NCBI GenBank assembly: GCA_021324935.1
Contig: JAJPIE010000075.1
Span: 62,001-126,000, forward strand
From: Acidobacteriota bacterium
Lineage (GTDB): Bacteria > Acidobacteriota > Terriglobia > Acidiferrales > UBA7541
Reading direction: 5' to 3'
DNA length: 64,000 nucleotides
Numbering within the stretch: position 1 is the first letter of the stretch; each line of letters begins with the position of its first letter. Of the stretch, positions 9,112 to 18,145 are shown piece after piece. Position numbers and translations under genes: made by a program. The notes under the pieces are model-generated. The model saw only the letters and a list, made by a program, of their open reading frames with translations. It did not search any database and was not told where the DNA came from.

Positions 9112-9342
9112 CGCGAGCCGCCTTTACCCGAAGGCGAAAATAGAAATTGGAAAATAGAAGATAGCAAGAAAGAGAAGCCCGACGAAGAGGCACGAAGGCC
9201 GCAGAAGAATCGCAAGCCTGGGACCGGGCGCTTGGCAAGAGTGGGCGCGCTTGTTACATTCGTTTCACCCACCCATCGTGAGAGAATAGCCTTAGTGTGA
9301 CAAGTGTAGTTGTCATGGTGTGAGGAGACGAGGCACAGGCGC

Positions 9343-10767
9343 ATGGGCGACGAAAGCAAGGCCGTACGCACAGTGGAGACCGGCGAGCGCAAAGACCGCA
9401 TCCTCATCGTCGAGGACGAGGAGAACGCGCGGAAGGGCTACGAGCAGTTATTGCAGCGCTGGGGCTATGAGGTCCTGGGGGTGGGCACGGCTGAGGACGC
9501 GCTGGCAAAATTTTCTAATTTTCAACTGGACACGCTGATTGCGGACGTCGAGTTGCCGGGCATGAACGGGCTCGACCTGCTGAAGCAGCTTGGCGACGAC
9601 CTGAGCGGCGTGCCCGCCATCATCATCACCGGAAAAGGGAGCGAAGAGCGCGCGGTGGCGGCGATCGAGGCGGGCGCGTTTTGGTATATCGAAAAGCCGC
9701 TGAAGGGGCCGGTGCTGCGCGCGCTGCTGGACCGCGCGCTGAGCAAAGCGCGCGACGCGCACAACCTGGAAGTGCTCCAGCGCCAACTGCGCGAAGCAGG
9801 GCGGCTGGGCGACCTGGTCGGCGGCTCGAAGGCAATGCAGGAGGTGATGCGCGTCATCGAGATGGCCGCGCCCAGTTCGGCTTCGGTGCTGATTACCGGC
9901 GAGACGGGCTCGGGCAAGGAGATTGTAGCTCGGACGATTCACAAGCTTTCGCCGCGCGCCAGCGGGCCGTTTGTGGCCATCAACTGTTCGGCGATTCCCG
10001 AAACGCTGATGGAGAGCGAGATTTTCGGGCACGAGCGCGGAGCGTTCACGGGCGCGGCGGAGCGGCGCATTGGGTGTTTTGAGCTGGCCGACGGTGGAAC
10101 GCCGCTGCTGGATGAAATCGGCGAAATGCCCGCGCCGACACAGGCGAAGCTGCTGCGCGTGCTCGAAGACCGCAAGGTGCGGCGGCTGGGCAGCAAAACG
10201 GAAACACCGGTGGACGTGCGCGTGATTGCCGCGACCAACAAGGACCCGGAGAAGGCCGTTGCCGACGGCGGCATGCGCCAGGATCTCTATTTCCGTTTGA
10301 ACGTCTTTCACATTCACCTCCCCCCTCTTCGCGATCACAAGGAAGACATACCGCTGCTGGCGGAACACATCCTGCGCGACATCAACGCAAAGTACGGCAA
10401 AAACGTGCGCGGCGTCGGTGCCGAGGTGCTGGACATTTTCATGAGCCATACGTGGCCGGGAAACATCCGCGAGTTGCGCAACGTGCTGGAACGCGCGGCC
10501 ATCATGTCCGAAAAAGACCTGATTACGCGTAGTTCGCTGCCCGGCGAATTCGGGAAGGCGGCCGGCAGGAGTGCCGGCGACCTTTCCTCGCTGAAATTCC
10601 CTATCGGCACCACAGTGGACGCTATGGAACGCGAACTGATCCTGCAAACGCTGCATGCGACTGGCAACAACAAGACGCGCGCAGCAGAATTGCTGGGCGT
10701 AAGCCTAAAAACCCTGCACAACAAACTGAAGGAATACGGCAGCGAAAAAACGGAAACGGAGTCCTAG
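9343..10767 (+). CDS. NtrC-type sigma-54-dependent response regulator
   Basis: A 474-residue response regulator with three domains. The receiver has phospho-acceptor D68 in LIADVELPG and K118 in IEKPL. The AAA+ domain has Walker A GETGSGKE at 186-193, the sigma-54-contacting loop GAFTGA at 233-238, and Walker B PLLDE where most relatives have LFLDE. The Fis-type helix-turn-helix reads TRAAELLGVSLKTLHNKLKEYG. It should activate sigma-54 RNA polymerase when phosphorylated by the kinase encoded 6 bp downstream. ATG 9343 was chosen over a TTG 33 bp earlier; the start is not certain. Confidence 0.93.
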   Translation: MGDESKAVRTVETGERKDRILIVEDEENARKGYEQLLQRWGYEVLGVGTAEDALAKFSNFQLDTLIADVELPGMNGLDLLKQLGDDLSGVPAIIITGKGSEERAVAAIEAGAFWYIEKPLKGPVLRALLDRALSKARDAHNLEVLQRQLREAGRLGDLVGGSKAMQEVMRVIEMAAPSSASVLITGETGSGKEIVARTIHKLSPRASGPFVAINCSAIPETLMESEIFGHERGAFTGAAERRIGCFELADGGTPLLDEIGEMPAPTQAKLLRVLEDRKVRRLGSKTETPVDVRVIAATNKDPEKAVADGGMRQDLYFRLNVFHIHLPPLRDHKEDIPLLAEHILRDINAKYGKNVRGVGAEVLDIFMSHTWPGNIRELRNVLERAAIMSEKDLITRSSLPGEFGKAAGRSAGDLSSLKFPIGTTVDAMERELILQTLHATGNNKTRAAELLGVSLKTLHNKLKEYGSEKTETES

Positions 10768-10773
10768 CCGGCT

Positions 10774-12630
10774 ATGCAGCTCGGGCTGCGCGCCAAACTG
10801 ACGATGATGATGACGGGGCTGGTGCTCCTGTCCACGGCAGTGTTGTCGTTGGTTTTTGCGGAGCTTCTGCTGCAGCAGGTGCTGCACGACTCGGACAAGC
10901 GGGCGAACGAACTGGCCAGCGAAACGTTCGATGCGGCACAGCGCGCGCTGGAAGATGCGCGGAGCCGGGGTTTGCGGCCTAACTCCGACGATCCACAGGA
11001 CATTCGCGACTATGTGCTGCACGCTTTTGAAGACAGCGAAGGACTGGCCGCGCGCTTGCAAACGGCCACCGATTCGCCGGCGATCTATGAAGTCACGATC
11101 GTGGACCGCAACGACGTCGCCATGGTTTCCAGCGACCCGAGACTAGCCGGCAAAACCGTGCTGCGGCGGCCGGCGCTTTCGCAGCTTGTGAAGAGTTCGT
11201 TTGTGCGGCAGGTGCGCATCCTGGCGGAGCCGCAGCACATCTACGAAGTGGATTTTCCGTTTAACTTGCGAGGTAACCCATACGGCGAAGTGCGTGTGGC
11301 GGTGTCGACGGCGCTGCTGGTGAACGACGTAAAGCCTCGACTGAATCGCTGGGGCACGATCGCGCTGCTGGCGTTGGGACTTTCCACTTTCCTGGCGGCG
11401 GTGGTGAGCGGGGCGGCACTTGCGCCGATCCGCGATATTCTGGCCCAACTGGAGCGCATATCCTCCGGCGTGTATGATGCACCAGCCCCTTCAGTGAAGG
11501 AGCCCACGGGCAGCGCGGATGAACTGGGCCAGGTGCGGCAGAAAATTCAACAGGTCGGCCAGCAACTCCGCGGAGTGCACGAGATTTTCAGTTCGTTGCG
11601 GGAAAACATGAATTCCGTGATGGCCGGACTGGAAGACGGCTTGCTCCTGTTCACCAGGGATGCGCGCGCGGTGATGATCAGCCCGGCGGCCGAGAAGTTC
11701 CTGGGCGCGCCGGCGGCGCAATTTTTGGGACGCCGCGTGACGGACATTTTTCCCCCAGGGCACCCGCTGTTTGATGCGCTGCACCTCGATGGCGACCAGT
11801 TGACCGAAGTCGCTTCGGAGACGGAAGTGCAGACGGTGGAGGGCCGGAAGCGTGTTGGCGTGAGCGTGCAGGAGATTCAGGGTGCCGGCGAACGCATGGG
11901 CGCAATGGTGACGCTACGCGACCTGGATTCCCTGGAAAGCATCAATACGCAGTTGCAAGTGAGCGAACGCCTGGCTGCCGTGGGCAAAATCACTGCCGGC
12001 GTCGCGCACGAGGTCAAGAATCCGCTGAACTCGATGCGGTTGTGGCTGGAGAATTTGAAAGAGTCGCTGCCGAAGGACGCGGATGGCGCCGCGCTGCAGG
12101 CCGTGCATGTGCTGGACGCGGAGATCGACCGGCTGGACGCGGTGGTGAAGCGCTTCCTGGATTTTTCCCGGCCGATGGACGTGCGGCTGGAGCCAACGCA
12201 GCTTGCCGACTTGCTGCGGGAAGTGCTGAAAGTGGCCAAGCCCCAATTGCAGAAAGCGAACGTGCAGGTGGCGCAGCTATTGCCGATTGGCGTTCCGGAA
12301 GTCTTTGTGGACCGCGATCTGCTGAAACAGGCGGTGTTGAACCTGGTCTTGAACGCAGTGGAAGCTATGCCCAACGGCGGGCAATTGCAGTTGACGCTTA
12401 GCCGGCGGGGCGACATGGCGGAGATCACCGTGGGGGACACGGGAAACGGGATTTTGCCGGAGAACCGGCAAAAAGTGTTTCAACTGTTCTTTACAACGCG
12501 GCCGGGCGGAAGCGGCATCGGACTTGCCAACACCTTCCGAATTGTGCAGCTTCACAACGGTTCGATAGACTTCACATCGGAGGTTGGCCGCGGCACTACG
12601 TTTCGAATCGAGTTGCCGCTCGCCGCGTAA
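10774..12630 (+). CDS. PAS/HAMP sensor histidine kinase
   Basis: A 618-residue membrane kinase, the likely partner of the NtrC-type regulator just upstream. Transmembrane helices at about 11-35 and 194-218 flank an extracytoplasmic sensor of about 155 residues. HAMP (about 216-270), a PAS-like domain (about 275-390) and HisKA with H412 in AHEVKNPLNS follow. The ATPase domain shows NLVLNAVEAMP, VGDTGNGI and SGIGLAN. The stimulus is not evident from sequence. Coupled to a downstream lipoprotein-like gene by a 2-bp gap. Confidence 0.93.
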   Translation: MQLGLRAKLTMMMTGLVLLSTAVLSLVFAELLLQQVLHDSDKRANELASETFDAAQRALEDARSRGLRPNSDDPQDIRDYVLHAFEDSEGLAARLQTATDSPAIYEVTIVDRNDVAMVSSDPRLAGKTVLRRPALSQLVKSSFVRQVRILAEPQHIYEVDFPFNLRGNPYGEVRVAVSTALLVNDVKPRLNRWGTIALLALGLSTFLAAVVSGAALAPIRDILAQLERISSGVYDAPAPSVKEPTGSADELGQVRQKIQQVGQQLRGVHEIFSSLRENMNSVMAGLEDGLLLFTRDARAVMISPAAEKFLGAPAAQFLGRRVTDIFPPGHPLFDALHLDGDQLTEVASETEVQTVEGRKRVGVSVQEIQGAGERMGAMVTLRDLDSLESINTQLQVSERLAAVGKITAGVAHEVKNPLNSMRLWLENLKESLPKDADGAALQAVHVLDAEIDRLDAVVKRFLDFSRPMDVRLEPTQLADLLREVLKVAKPQLQKANVQVAQLLPIGVPEVFVDRDLLKQAVLNLVLNAVEAMPNGGQLQLTLSRRGDMAEITVGDTGNGILPENRQKVFQLFFTTRPGGSGIGLANTFRIVQLHNGSIDFTSEVGRGTTFRIELPLAA

Positions 12631-12632
12631 AC

Positions 12633-13208
12633 ATGCCCAACATTCCAGCCCCAGGAGCCGGAAAATCGCGAGCGGCACAAACCTGCCTCGTGTTGGTCTG
12701 TGCGTGCGCCGTGGTGTGCGGCGGATGCACGGCAAAGAAGCGCCCAGCGCCGAGCCTGGGCGCGGTGATGCTGACCCATCCGAACGTGCCGCAAGCGCTG
12801 GAAATTTCCTTGACCGACGCGCCAAACATCGCGCTGGAGCCGGCGGAATCGATCCCTCAACTGACGATTCCGCGGCGAGTACCAGCGCGGCCGCGTGTAA
12901 TTTCCGCGCCGGCCCGGGAGCCCGCGAGCACGGAAGAAACTTCCGAGCCCATCATCGCGCCGGAATTGACCGACGAACAATTGTCGGCGGCGAAGGCGGC
13001 CGTGCAGCAGAGCCTGAGCATTGCGGAGCGGAATCTGGGCCTGGCGCAGGGCAAATCGCTGAACGCCGCGCAGCAGGACATGGTCTCGAAGATTCTGGGG
13101 TTTGTGGACAGCGCAAGAGAAGCCATCAAAAATAACGACTGGCAGCGGGCGCGGATTCAAGCAAAGAAGGCGGAAGTGCTGTCGCTGGAATTTGCGCCTG
13201 CGCAGTAA
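12633..13208 (+). CDS. Hypothetical lipoprotein-like protein
   Basis: A 191-residue protein with no family I recognise. The N-terminus has a hydrophobic segment, CLVLVCACAVVCGGC, whose last cysteine (C32) could be lipidated, though the lipobox is weak. The C-terminal half is helical and charged (SIAERNLGLAQGKSLNAAQQDM, DSAREAIKNNDWQRARIQAKKAEVL), resembling a tetratricopeptide-like helical hairpin. It starts 2 bp after the kinase stop, so it is co-transcribed with the two-component pair and may be an envelope accessory of that sensor. Confidence 0.7.
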   Translation: MPNIPAPGAGKSRAAQTCLVLVCACAVVCGGCTAKKRPAPSLGAVMLTHPNVPQALEISLTDAPNIALEPAESIPQLTIPRRVPARPRVISAPAREPASTEETSEPIIAPELTDEQLSAAKAAVQQSLSIAERNLGLAQGKSLNAAQQDMVSKILGFVDSAREAIKNNDWQRARIQAKKAEVLSLEFAPAQ

Positions 13209-13231
13209 GCTCGCAGCAAGAATTCAACGAA

Positions 13232-13268
13232 GGTGAAAGTGCCGGGACACTGACACTCTTGTTTCACC
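13232..13268. repeat. Inverted repeat downstream of the two-component operon
   Basis: GGTGAAA at 13232-13238 and TTTCACC at 13262-13268 form a 7-bp stem around a 23-base loop. It could end the operon transcript, but no T-run follows, so a repeat element is equally possible. Confidence 0.4.
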
Positions 13269-13419
13269 CGGAATGGCCTGTGCGGCGGCCGGCTCGCGGC
13301 TCGGGTGCACAGCCTGGAAGGGGTATGCTACGAAGCGCCGCGCATTTTATAGGGGAAGGATCCCTGCAAAGGTTCGGCTGTCACATCTCCCTTCGCTGGG
13401 CTTGCGCTAGAATTGACGC

Positions 13420-14547
13420 ATGAAAACTTATGATGCCATTGTGGCCGGGGGCGGCCTGATTGGCGCCTCCATTGCCTTGGAATTGGCCTGCGCAGGATTG
13501 AAGGTGGGCCTATTCGATGCGCAGAAACCCGGGCGCGAAGCGTCCTGGGCCAGCGGCGGAATGATTTCACCCTCCCCGGAGAGCCCGTCGATGAATTCCG
13601 TGCTGCCAATGAGCATGGCCAGCGTGCGGGTGTATCCGGAGTTTATCAGGCTCGTGGAAGAGCTAAGCGGGAAGAATGTGGGCTACCGAAAAGAGGGCGC
13701 GCTGGATATTTTCCTGAAGGAAACCCCGCAAGCGGAAATCACCGAGATTCTCGAACAGCACCGCGCCGCCGGGCTGCGGGCCGAGGCCGTGAGCAGCCAG
13801 CAAGCCAGCGAGCTGGAGCCGGAAATTACCGCGGAAATTCGCGCCGGGATCGTGCGCCACGACGAGGCTTCGCTGGACAGCCGCATTTTTACGGAAAGCA
13901 CGCTGGAGGCGGCGCAGCGCCAGGGTGCGGAAATTTATTCCGGCAACGGCGCCAAAGCGCTATGGACGGACGGCAACGTCTGCAAGGGGTTGCAGCTCGA
14001 TAACGGGCGCGTGGAGGCTCGTTGGACGGTGATCGCCGCGGGGTGCTTCAGCGCACGAATCGAAGGGGCCGAACGGTATGCACCGGTGGTGCCCGCACGC
14101 GGTCAAATGGTCGCGCTGCGGTGCGACGCGGTGAAAATCCAAAGGGACTTGTGGTGCGATCACATGTACCTGGTGCCGCGCACCGACGGAAGGATTATCG
14201 CCGGCTCAACAATCGAATATGAGGGTTACGACCGGAACGTAACCGCGTCGGGATTAAAAAAAATTCTGACGGGAGCTCTCTCCCTGGTGCCGGGGCTCGA
14301 AAAAGCCCGCATCGAAGAAACCTGGGCGGGGTTGCGGCCAGACACGCCCGATCATTTGCCGATTCTGGGGCCAACGGACCGCGAAGGCTTGATGATTGCC
14401 ACTGGACATTTCCGCAGCGGCATTTTGCTGGCTCCCATCACGGCGCGCCTGATTTGTGAATGGGTGACGACGCAGAGGGTGAGCCTGGATTGGACGCCCT
14501 TTAGCCCGATGCGTTTTCAGGCGAAGCGCCAGCCGCAGACGGCGTGA
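13420..14547 (+). CDS. thiO: FAD-dependent glycine oxidase-like protein (ThiO)
   Basis: A 375-residue D-amino-acid-oxidase-type flavoprotein. The N-terminal dinucleotide-binding motif is VAGGGLIGASIALELA at 7-22. The C-terminus reads ETWAGLRPDTPDHLPILGPT followed by GHFRSGILLAP, typical of ThiO, which oxidises glycine to the iminoglycine used to build the thiazole of thiamine. No other thiamine genes and no TPP riboswitch are visible nearby, so the exact substrate (glycine, sarcosine or another amine) stays open. It stands alone on the plus strand. Confidence 0.82.
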   Translation: MKTYDAIVAGGGLIGASIALELACAGLKVGLFDAQKPGREASWASGGMISPSPESPSMNSVLPMSMASVRVYPEFIRLVEELSGKNVGYRKEGALDIFLKETPQAEITEILEQHRAAGLRAEAVSSQQASELEPEITAEIRAGIVRHDEASLDSRIFTESTLEAAQRQGAEIYSGNGAKALWTDGNVCKGLQLDNGRVEARWTVIAAGCFSARIEGAERYAPVVPARGQMVALRCDAVKIQRDLWCDHMYLVPRTDGRIIAGSTIEYEGYDRNVTASGLKKILTGALSLVPGLEKARIEETWAGLRPDTPDHLPILGPTDREGLMIATGHFRSGILLAPITARLICEWVTTQRVSLDWTPFSPMRFQAKRQPQTA

Positions 14548-14556
14548 ACGCCCGCG

Positions 14557-15342
14557 TTATTGCTGTTGCACCGGCTGAACGATCACCGTGCTGGACTGGC
14601 CGACGTTCGTATAATGAATCTGATCGGCGTCCAGATACAGGGCGCGCTCCAGAACCAGGTCCATTGAAGAACCGCGAGGCAGCTGAGCCTCGGGCCCGCG
14701 AGTGAGTAGAACTGCAGCCAGCCCGGCGAGCCCGCCAATGCCCGCTCCTATCCCCGCTCCTTTTGCGCCGTCGGCGATCGCGCCGATGCCCGCGCCGGTC
14801 GCCGTGGTGGTGGCAATCGTTTCGGCGTCTTTTCCCTTGCCACCCGGCCCCGTGATTTTGCCTTCATTGTCGGTTTTCGTGCCGCTGCCGCCGTCGGTGC
14901 TGCGGGGTTCCGCATTCATATCCACGGTGTAACCATTCGGAAAAATCAGCGTGACCAAGCGAATGCGCAGCTCCCCCCTGCCCTTCACGCGCCCGGGCCG
15001 TTTCGAATCGGTAACTTCACCGCGAAGGTAGGAGCCAACGGGAATGACGATTTTGTTGTTCTGGGTGATAGGAAAAGAGGTGCGGAAGTAGACCGAGTCG
15101 CCCGGCTTGGCGGAATTGGTGGAGATGCCATTTTCCAGGGTAACGCCGACCCGCGTACCCGGGGGTACGGTGATGACTTGGCCGCTGGATGGACGCGGCG
15201 CCGGCGCGGGGGCAGGGCGCTCGGCGGCGGCCGGCGCGTCAGGCTGCGGGCCATCTGGAGCTTGTGCAAATGAATAGTCGGCGATGCTGAGCGAAAAAGC
15301 GAAAAGGGCGGCAACGACCTGAATGCGATTCACGGTTTTCAC
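14557..15342 (-). CDS. Secreted glycine-zipper protein (paralogue of the product at 8365)
   Basis: A 261-residue exported protein of unknown function. The signal peptide ends at about SFAQAP and a Pro/Ala-rich linker follows. The conserved part has VPPGTRVGVTLENGIST, VYFRTSFPI, PVGSYLRGEVTDSKRPG, a strong glycine zipper (GAGIGAIADGAKGAGIGAG), and then LVLERALYLDAD. The motif order matches the gene at 8365-9111. It is convergent with thiO (9 bp between stops). A role at the cell envelope is inference from the signal peptide and zipper. Confidence 0.78.
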   Translation of the reverse strand: MKTVNRIQVVAALFAFSLSIADYSFAQAPDGPQPDAPAAAERPAPAPAPRPSSGQVITVPPGTRVGVTLENGISTNSAKPGDSVYFRTSFPITQNNKIVIPVGSYLRGEVTDSKRPGRVKGRGELRIRLVTLIFPNGYTVDMNAEPRSTDGGSGTKTDNEGKITGPGGKGKDAETIATTTATGAGIGAIADGAKGAGIGAGIGGLAGLAAVLLTRGPEAQLPRGSSMDLVLERALYLDADQIHYTNVGQSSTVIVQPVQQQ

Positions 15343-15522
15343 CGGATTTCCCTCCCAAAGACGGCGCTGGAGTCTCGGATGCTCGCCCCGGCGGGCGGGG
15401 ATGCCTTAAGGATGGCACTTCCGTTTGTACATGGCTAGTGAGATACCTGCCGGAGCGGAATTGACGCGGCGAGGGGCGCGGCTTACTCTGGGATTTCGGT
15501 GAACGCGGAGGGGAGAGGCACG

Positions 15523-15723
15523 ATGGCGAAATTGGCGCTGGTCTATGGGATGCGGCTGCTGCCGGTGGATGATCTCGGCGAAGTGAAAGAGGCCACCGTG
15601 GTGCTGAAAAGCGGCCGGACGGCGCGCGTGGCAATGCATTTGATCGAGGGCAGCAAGGAAGAAATCGAAGAGACCTTCCGGCAATCGATTGAGGCGTTCT
15701 TTGAAATGTATCCGGAGATTTGA
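15523..15723 (+). CDS. Small protein of unknown function
   Basis: A 66-residue acidic protein, MAKLALVYGMRLLPVDDLGE..., with no signal peptide or membrane segment. A short beta-rich half (ATVVLKSGRTARVAMHLIEG) is followed by a helix (SKEEIEETFRQSIEAFFEMYPEI). The purine-rich GGAGGGGAG at 15507-15515 is well placed before ATG 15523, which supports this start over the GTG at 15499. Not recognised as a named family. Confidence 0.65.
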   Translation: MAKLALVYGMRLLPVDDLGEVKEATVVLKSGRTARVAMHLIEGSKEEIEETFRQSIEAFFEMYPEI

Positions 15724-15887
15724 AGAAAGTTCCCAGTTATAAGTTTCAAGTTCTTAGCCAGGGAAGAAGAGCATCTCCTCGCTCTTACCCGGTCCGGATA
15801 AGTGCTTTTCTGACTTGCAACTGAAAACTAAAAACCAAAGACTGCTCTTTTGTTTTACTTGGACCCAACAACAAAGAACTGCTTTGC

Positions 15888-16202
15888 TCACCGATTGCCG
15901 AAGTTTTCGGGGTCCACACTTGGATCGCCGAGATTGTCGTTGATGAGGACGGTAGACTGGCCGGTGAGTTCGAAACGTTTGCGGCACTTGTAACAGGCCA
16001 CGAGATCGTCGAGGCGCACCATATAGGACGCGGCCTTCGCGAACTTGCGGCGATCCTCTTCGCCGGCGCCCCGGGGAAGTTCCCTTTTCTTGCGGCAGAC
16101 TTTCCAGCGCACCGGCGCTTCGAATTCGCCGCGGCAACTCGGGCAGACCAGCTTGACCTTTCGGGTCTCTTCCTTCTCCGTATAGAAACTTCGTTCGTCC
16201 AT
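15888..16202 (-). CDS. Zinc-ribbon-like hypothetical protein
   Basis: A 104-residue soluble protein. CPSC near residue 20 and CYKC near residue 70 form a likely four-cysteine zinc site; the middle is basic (KVCRKKRELPRGAGEEDRRK). Function unknown. ATG 16202 was chosen because the sequence before it in frame is basic low-complexity spacer. It follows the polysaccharide deacetylase gene by 17 bp in the same direction, so the two are probably co-transcribed. Confidence 0.72.
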   Translation of the reverse strand: MDERSFYTEKEETRKVKLVCPSCRGEFEAPVRWKVCRKKRELPRGAGEEDRRKFAKAASYMVRLDDLVACYKCRKRFELTGQSTVLINDNLGDPSVDPENFGNR

Positions 16203-16219
16203 CGGCCTCGACCCGCTTT

Positions 16220-16969
16220 CTAGAGCGCTTCGTCCATTGTAACAAATTCGAGACCCAGGTCGCTCCAGCGCGGCAACCAATAGGCGAGCGCGTTGACGGT
16301 GTGCTGTCGGTCGCCGTTCTGGTGCGTGTAGTCGCCGTCGTGAAGGCAAATGACCTGGCCGGTGGTTGCGGCGCCCTTCGCCGCTTTCGGGATCTCCGCC
16401 TGCGCCGTTTCAGTGACCGGCTTCAACCGTTCGATGAGCCATTCCGCCGGCTTCACGCGCCAGTCGCCGGGGATGCGCGTCCACATGGCGGTCCGCATGC
16501 CGTGGCGTTGTGCGATTTCGATCAACCATGGACTGCGGAAGCCGAAGGGCGGACGGAACCAGCGCGGCGCGGCCCAAGTGACGCGATGGATGGCTTCCTG
16601 GCAGCGGACCAGTTGGTCTTTTGTTTCTTGAGTACCGCAGAAGAAGAGATTCGGATGCGTGTCGGTGTGATTGCCCAGGAGGTGGCCGCGGGAGGAAATT
16701 TCTTTGACGAGGCCGGGGCATTCGCGAACGAATTTGCCAACGAGGAAGAACGTGGCCCGGATGTTATGCTTCGCGAACAAATCGAGAAGCTGCGGCGTAA
16801 TGGCCGGATTCGGGCCGTCGTCGAAGGTCAGCGCAAGATGCTTCGCGGTGCGCGTGCGGCAAATCGTCGGCCCAAATAGCTGTGCTCGCGGGTACGCCGC
16901 GCCATAGGCAGTGATTCCAGCCAAGCCGGCCGCAAGTGTCGAGGGCGCTCCAATCATCCACGGATTCAT
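16220..16969 (-). CDS. Polysaccharide deacetylase (NodB homology domain)
   Basis: A 249-residue carbohydrate esterase family 4 protein. The metal and catalytic motifs are LTFDDGPNP (D50 base, D51 metal) and HTDTHP (H101, H105), followed by RPPFGFRS and the late ICLHDGD. The N-terminus has a hydrophobic segment that could be a signal anchor. Probable activity is removal of N-acetyl groups from a cell-wall or exported polysaccharide. The substrate is not determinable here. Confidence 0.9.
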   Translation of the reverse strand: MNPWMIGAPSTLAAGLAGITAYGAAYPRAQLFGPTICRTRTAKHLALTFDDGPNPAITPQLLDLFAKHNIRATFFLVGKFVRECPGLVKEISSRGHLLGNHTDTHPNLFFCGTQETKDQLVRCQEAIHRVTWAAPRWFRPPFGFRSPWLIEIAQRHGMRTAMWTRIPGDWRVKPAEWLIERLKPVTETAQAEIPKAAKGAATTGQVICLHDGDYTHQNGDRQHTVNALAYWLPRWSDLGLEFVTMDEAL

Positions 16970-17004
16970 CGAGAGTATTGTGGCACGCGACGCGCTGAAT
17001 CGCC

Positions 17005-17670
17005 TCAGGCCGGGAGGCCTTTGCGGGCCTTGAGGTCGGTGAGGAGACGCTCGACTTCGGAGTCGCGGTCGAGACGGTTGAGTTTTTCCGCCACGTCGTC
17101 GTGGAGCAGGTCCATTTCGGCGGAGGCCGTGGCTTCGGTGTGGTGGACGCGGTCCTTCAGGCGATCGAACGTGGCGCTCTTCGAGCCTTCGCCCAGCGCG
17201 ACCTGCGCCTTGGCGGCTTTGTCGAGCGCGACGCTGCGGCGATGGCGGGCCAGCAAGACTTCGCGCTTGGACTTGGCTTCGTCGAGTTTCTGTTCGAGCT
17301 TGATCAGCGCGCTTTTCAAGGTTTCTACCTGCGATTTCTGGTCGTTGACCTGTTCCTGGAAGCTTTGCGCAAGGCGCTGCGCGGTCTGGTAGCGGTCGAG
17401 GGCCGAACGGGCGAGATCGTCCTGCGTTTTCTCGACGGCCGCTTCGGCCTTGCGCATCCAGTCCTTGGCGGCGTCTTCCTGCTCGCGCCGCTTTTTTTCA
17501 AGGATGTGCTGGTCGGCGATCGAGACGGCGACTTGGGTTTTCACCTGGAGATATTGATTCTCCATGTCGAGGATCACCTGCTTGATCATTTTTTCGGGCT
17601 CCTCGGCGCGGTCGATCATGTCGTTGAGATTCGCCCTGATTAAAGTGCTGACACGTTCTAAAAGTCCCAT
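17005..17670 (-). CDS. pspA: Phage shock protein A / IM30 family
   Basis: A 221-residue coiled-coil ESCRT-III-like protein that binds stressed inner membrane. The start MGLLERVSTLIRANLNDMIDRAEEPEKM is the classical PspA/Vipp1 N-terminal amphipathic helix, and the rest is long charged helices. ATG 17670 has AGGAG about 7 bp upstream; the longer in-frame extension was rejected. Its neighbours upstream on the same strand are a small membrane protein, flotillin and an NfeD/YqiJ-like protein, a combination seen in membrane-stress clusters. Confidence 0.92.
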   Translation of the reverse strand: MGLLERVSTLIRANLNDMIDRAEEPEKMIKQVILDMENQYLQVKTQVAVSIADQHILEKKRREQEDAAKDWMRKAEAAVEKTQDDLARSALDRYQTAQRLAQSFQEQVNDQKSQVETLKSALIKLEQKLDEAKSKREVLLARHRRSVALDKAAKAQVALGEGSKSATFDRLKDRVHHTEATASAEMDLLHDDVAEKLNRLDRDSEVERLLTDLKARKGLPA

Positions 17671-17710
17671 GGAATTGCTCCTTTCCTTGCGAATAACTGA
17701 AATTTTATAG

Positions 17711-17731
17711 CTCACCCATTTGAGGGGTGAG
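17711..17731. repeat. Hairpin upstream of pspA
   Basis: CTCACCC / GGGTGAG with a 7-base loop gives a 7-bp perfect stem about 40 bp upstream of the pspA start. It may lie in the pspA leader or end the preceding small gene's transcript. A second palindrome lies at 17774-17793. Confidence 0.5.
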
Positions 17732-17773
17732 GCCTTTCGTTTGAGCTAAGAGCCTTCCCGCGTTGCGGAAACC

Positions 17774-17793
17774 CTCAGGCCTGAAGGCCTGAG
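17774..17793. repeat. Palindromic intergenic element
   Basis: CTCAGGCC TGAA GGCCTGAG is a perfect 8-bp stem with a four-base loop. Related shorter palindromes (AGGCT GA AGCCT) occur in the trpF/trpB spacer near 2951 and near 32740, suggesting a family of small interspersed hairpins. Confidence 0.55.
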
Positions 17794-17846
17794 CTATGGC
17801 GGGCCGGAGCACGGGCTAAAGTCGGCGTTACCGGGCACAGCCGCCC

Positions 17847-17978
17847 TCACTTGAGTATGAAAATGCAGTGGCTGAGCGCGACGTTGATCTGGTGCCAGGC
17901 AAGACTCGTCAGCGTTGCTCCCGTGACGATGCCCAGCGCCCAGAATAGTCCCCGCTTTTGCTGCATCGTTAGATTCAT
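17847..17978 (-). CDS. Small single-span membrane protein (43 residues)
   Basis: A 43-residue open frame starting MNLTMQQKRGLFWALGIV and ending HCIFILK. The segment about 11-25 (LFWALGIVTGATLTS) and the hydrophobic C-terminus suggest one or two short membrane spans. The ribosome binding site GGAGGG lies 7 bp upstream of the ATG, far better than chance, which is the main reason to call it. It sits between the flotillin gene and pspA on the same strand, so a role in the same envelope-stress set is plausible but unproven. Confidence 0.6.
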   Translation of the reverse strand: MNLTMQQKRGLFWALGIVTGATLTSLAWHQINVALSHCIFILK

Positions 17979-18145
17979 GACCTTTCCCTCCATAAGACAC
18001 ACCTTGGCCAACTACGGTGGAACTCTGCCCGGGCCTTCCTTCCCCAGGACAAGCTAAAGCCCGGCACCTGCAAGACCTGCCAGTCTGAAGACCGGCCAAT
18101 ACCTGCGCCGGGGCGCCCCTTGTGGAGCGCCCCGGCGGAATTGAT

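Noticed and set aside
9119..9136. CGCCTT / AAGGCG hairpin after the secreted-protein gene
   Set aside because: Short stem without a T-run; not convincing as a rho-independent terminator.
13209..13419. TPP riboswitch upstream of the thiO-like gene
   Set aside because: I looked for the conserved CUGAGA and thi-box strings and did not see them.
15413..15428. TGGCAC box resembling a sigma-54 promoter before the small gene at 15523
   Set aside because: The -12 element reads TTTG instead of TTGC, so the essential GC is missing.
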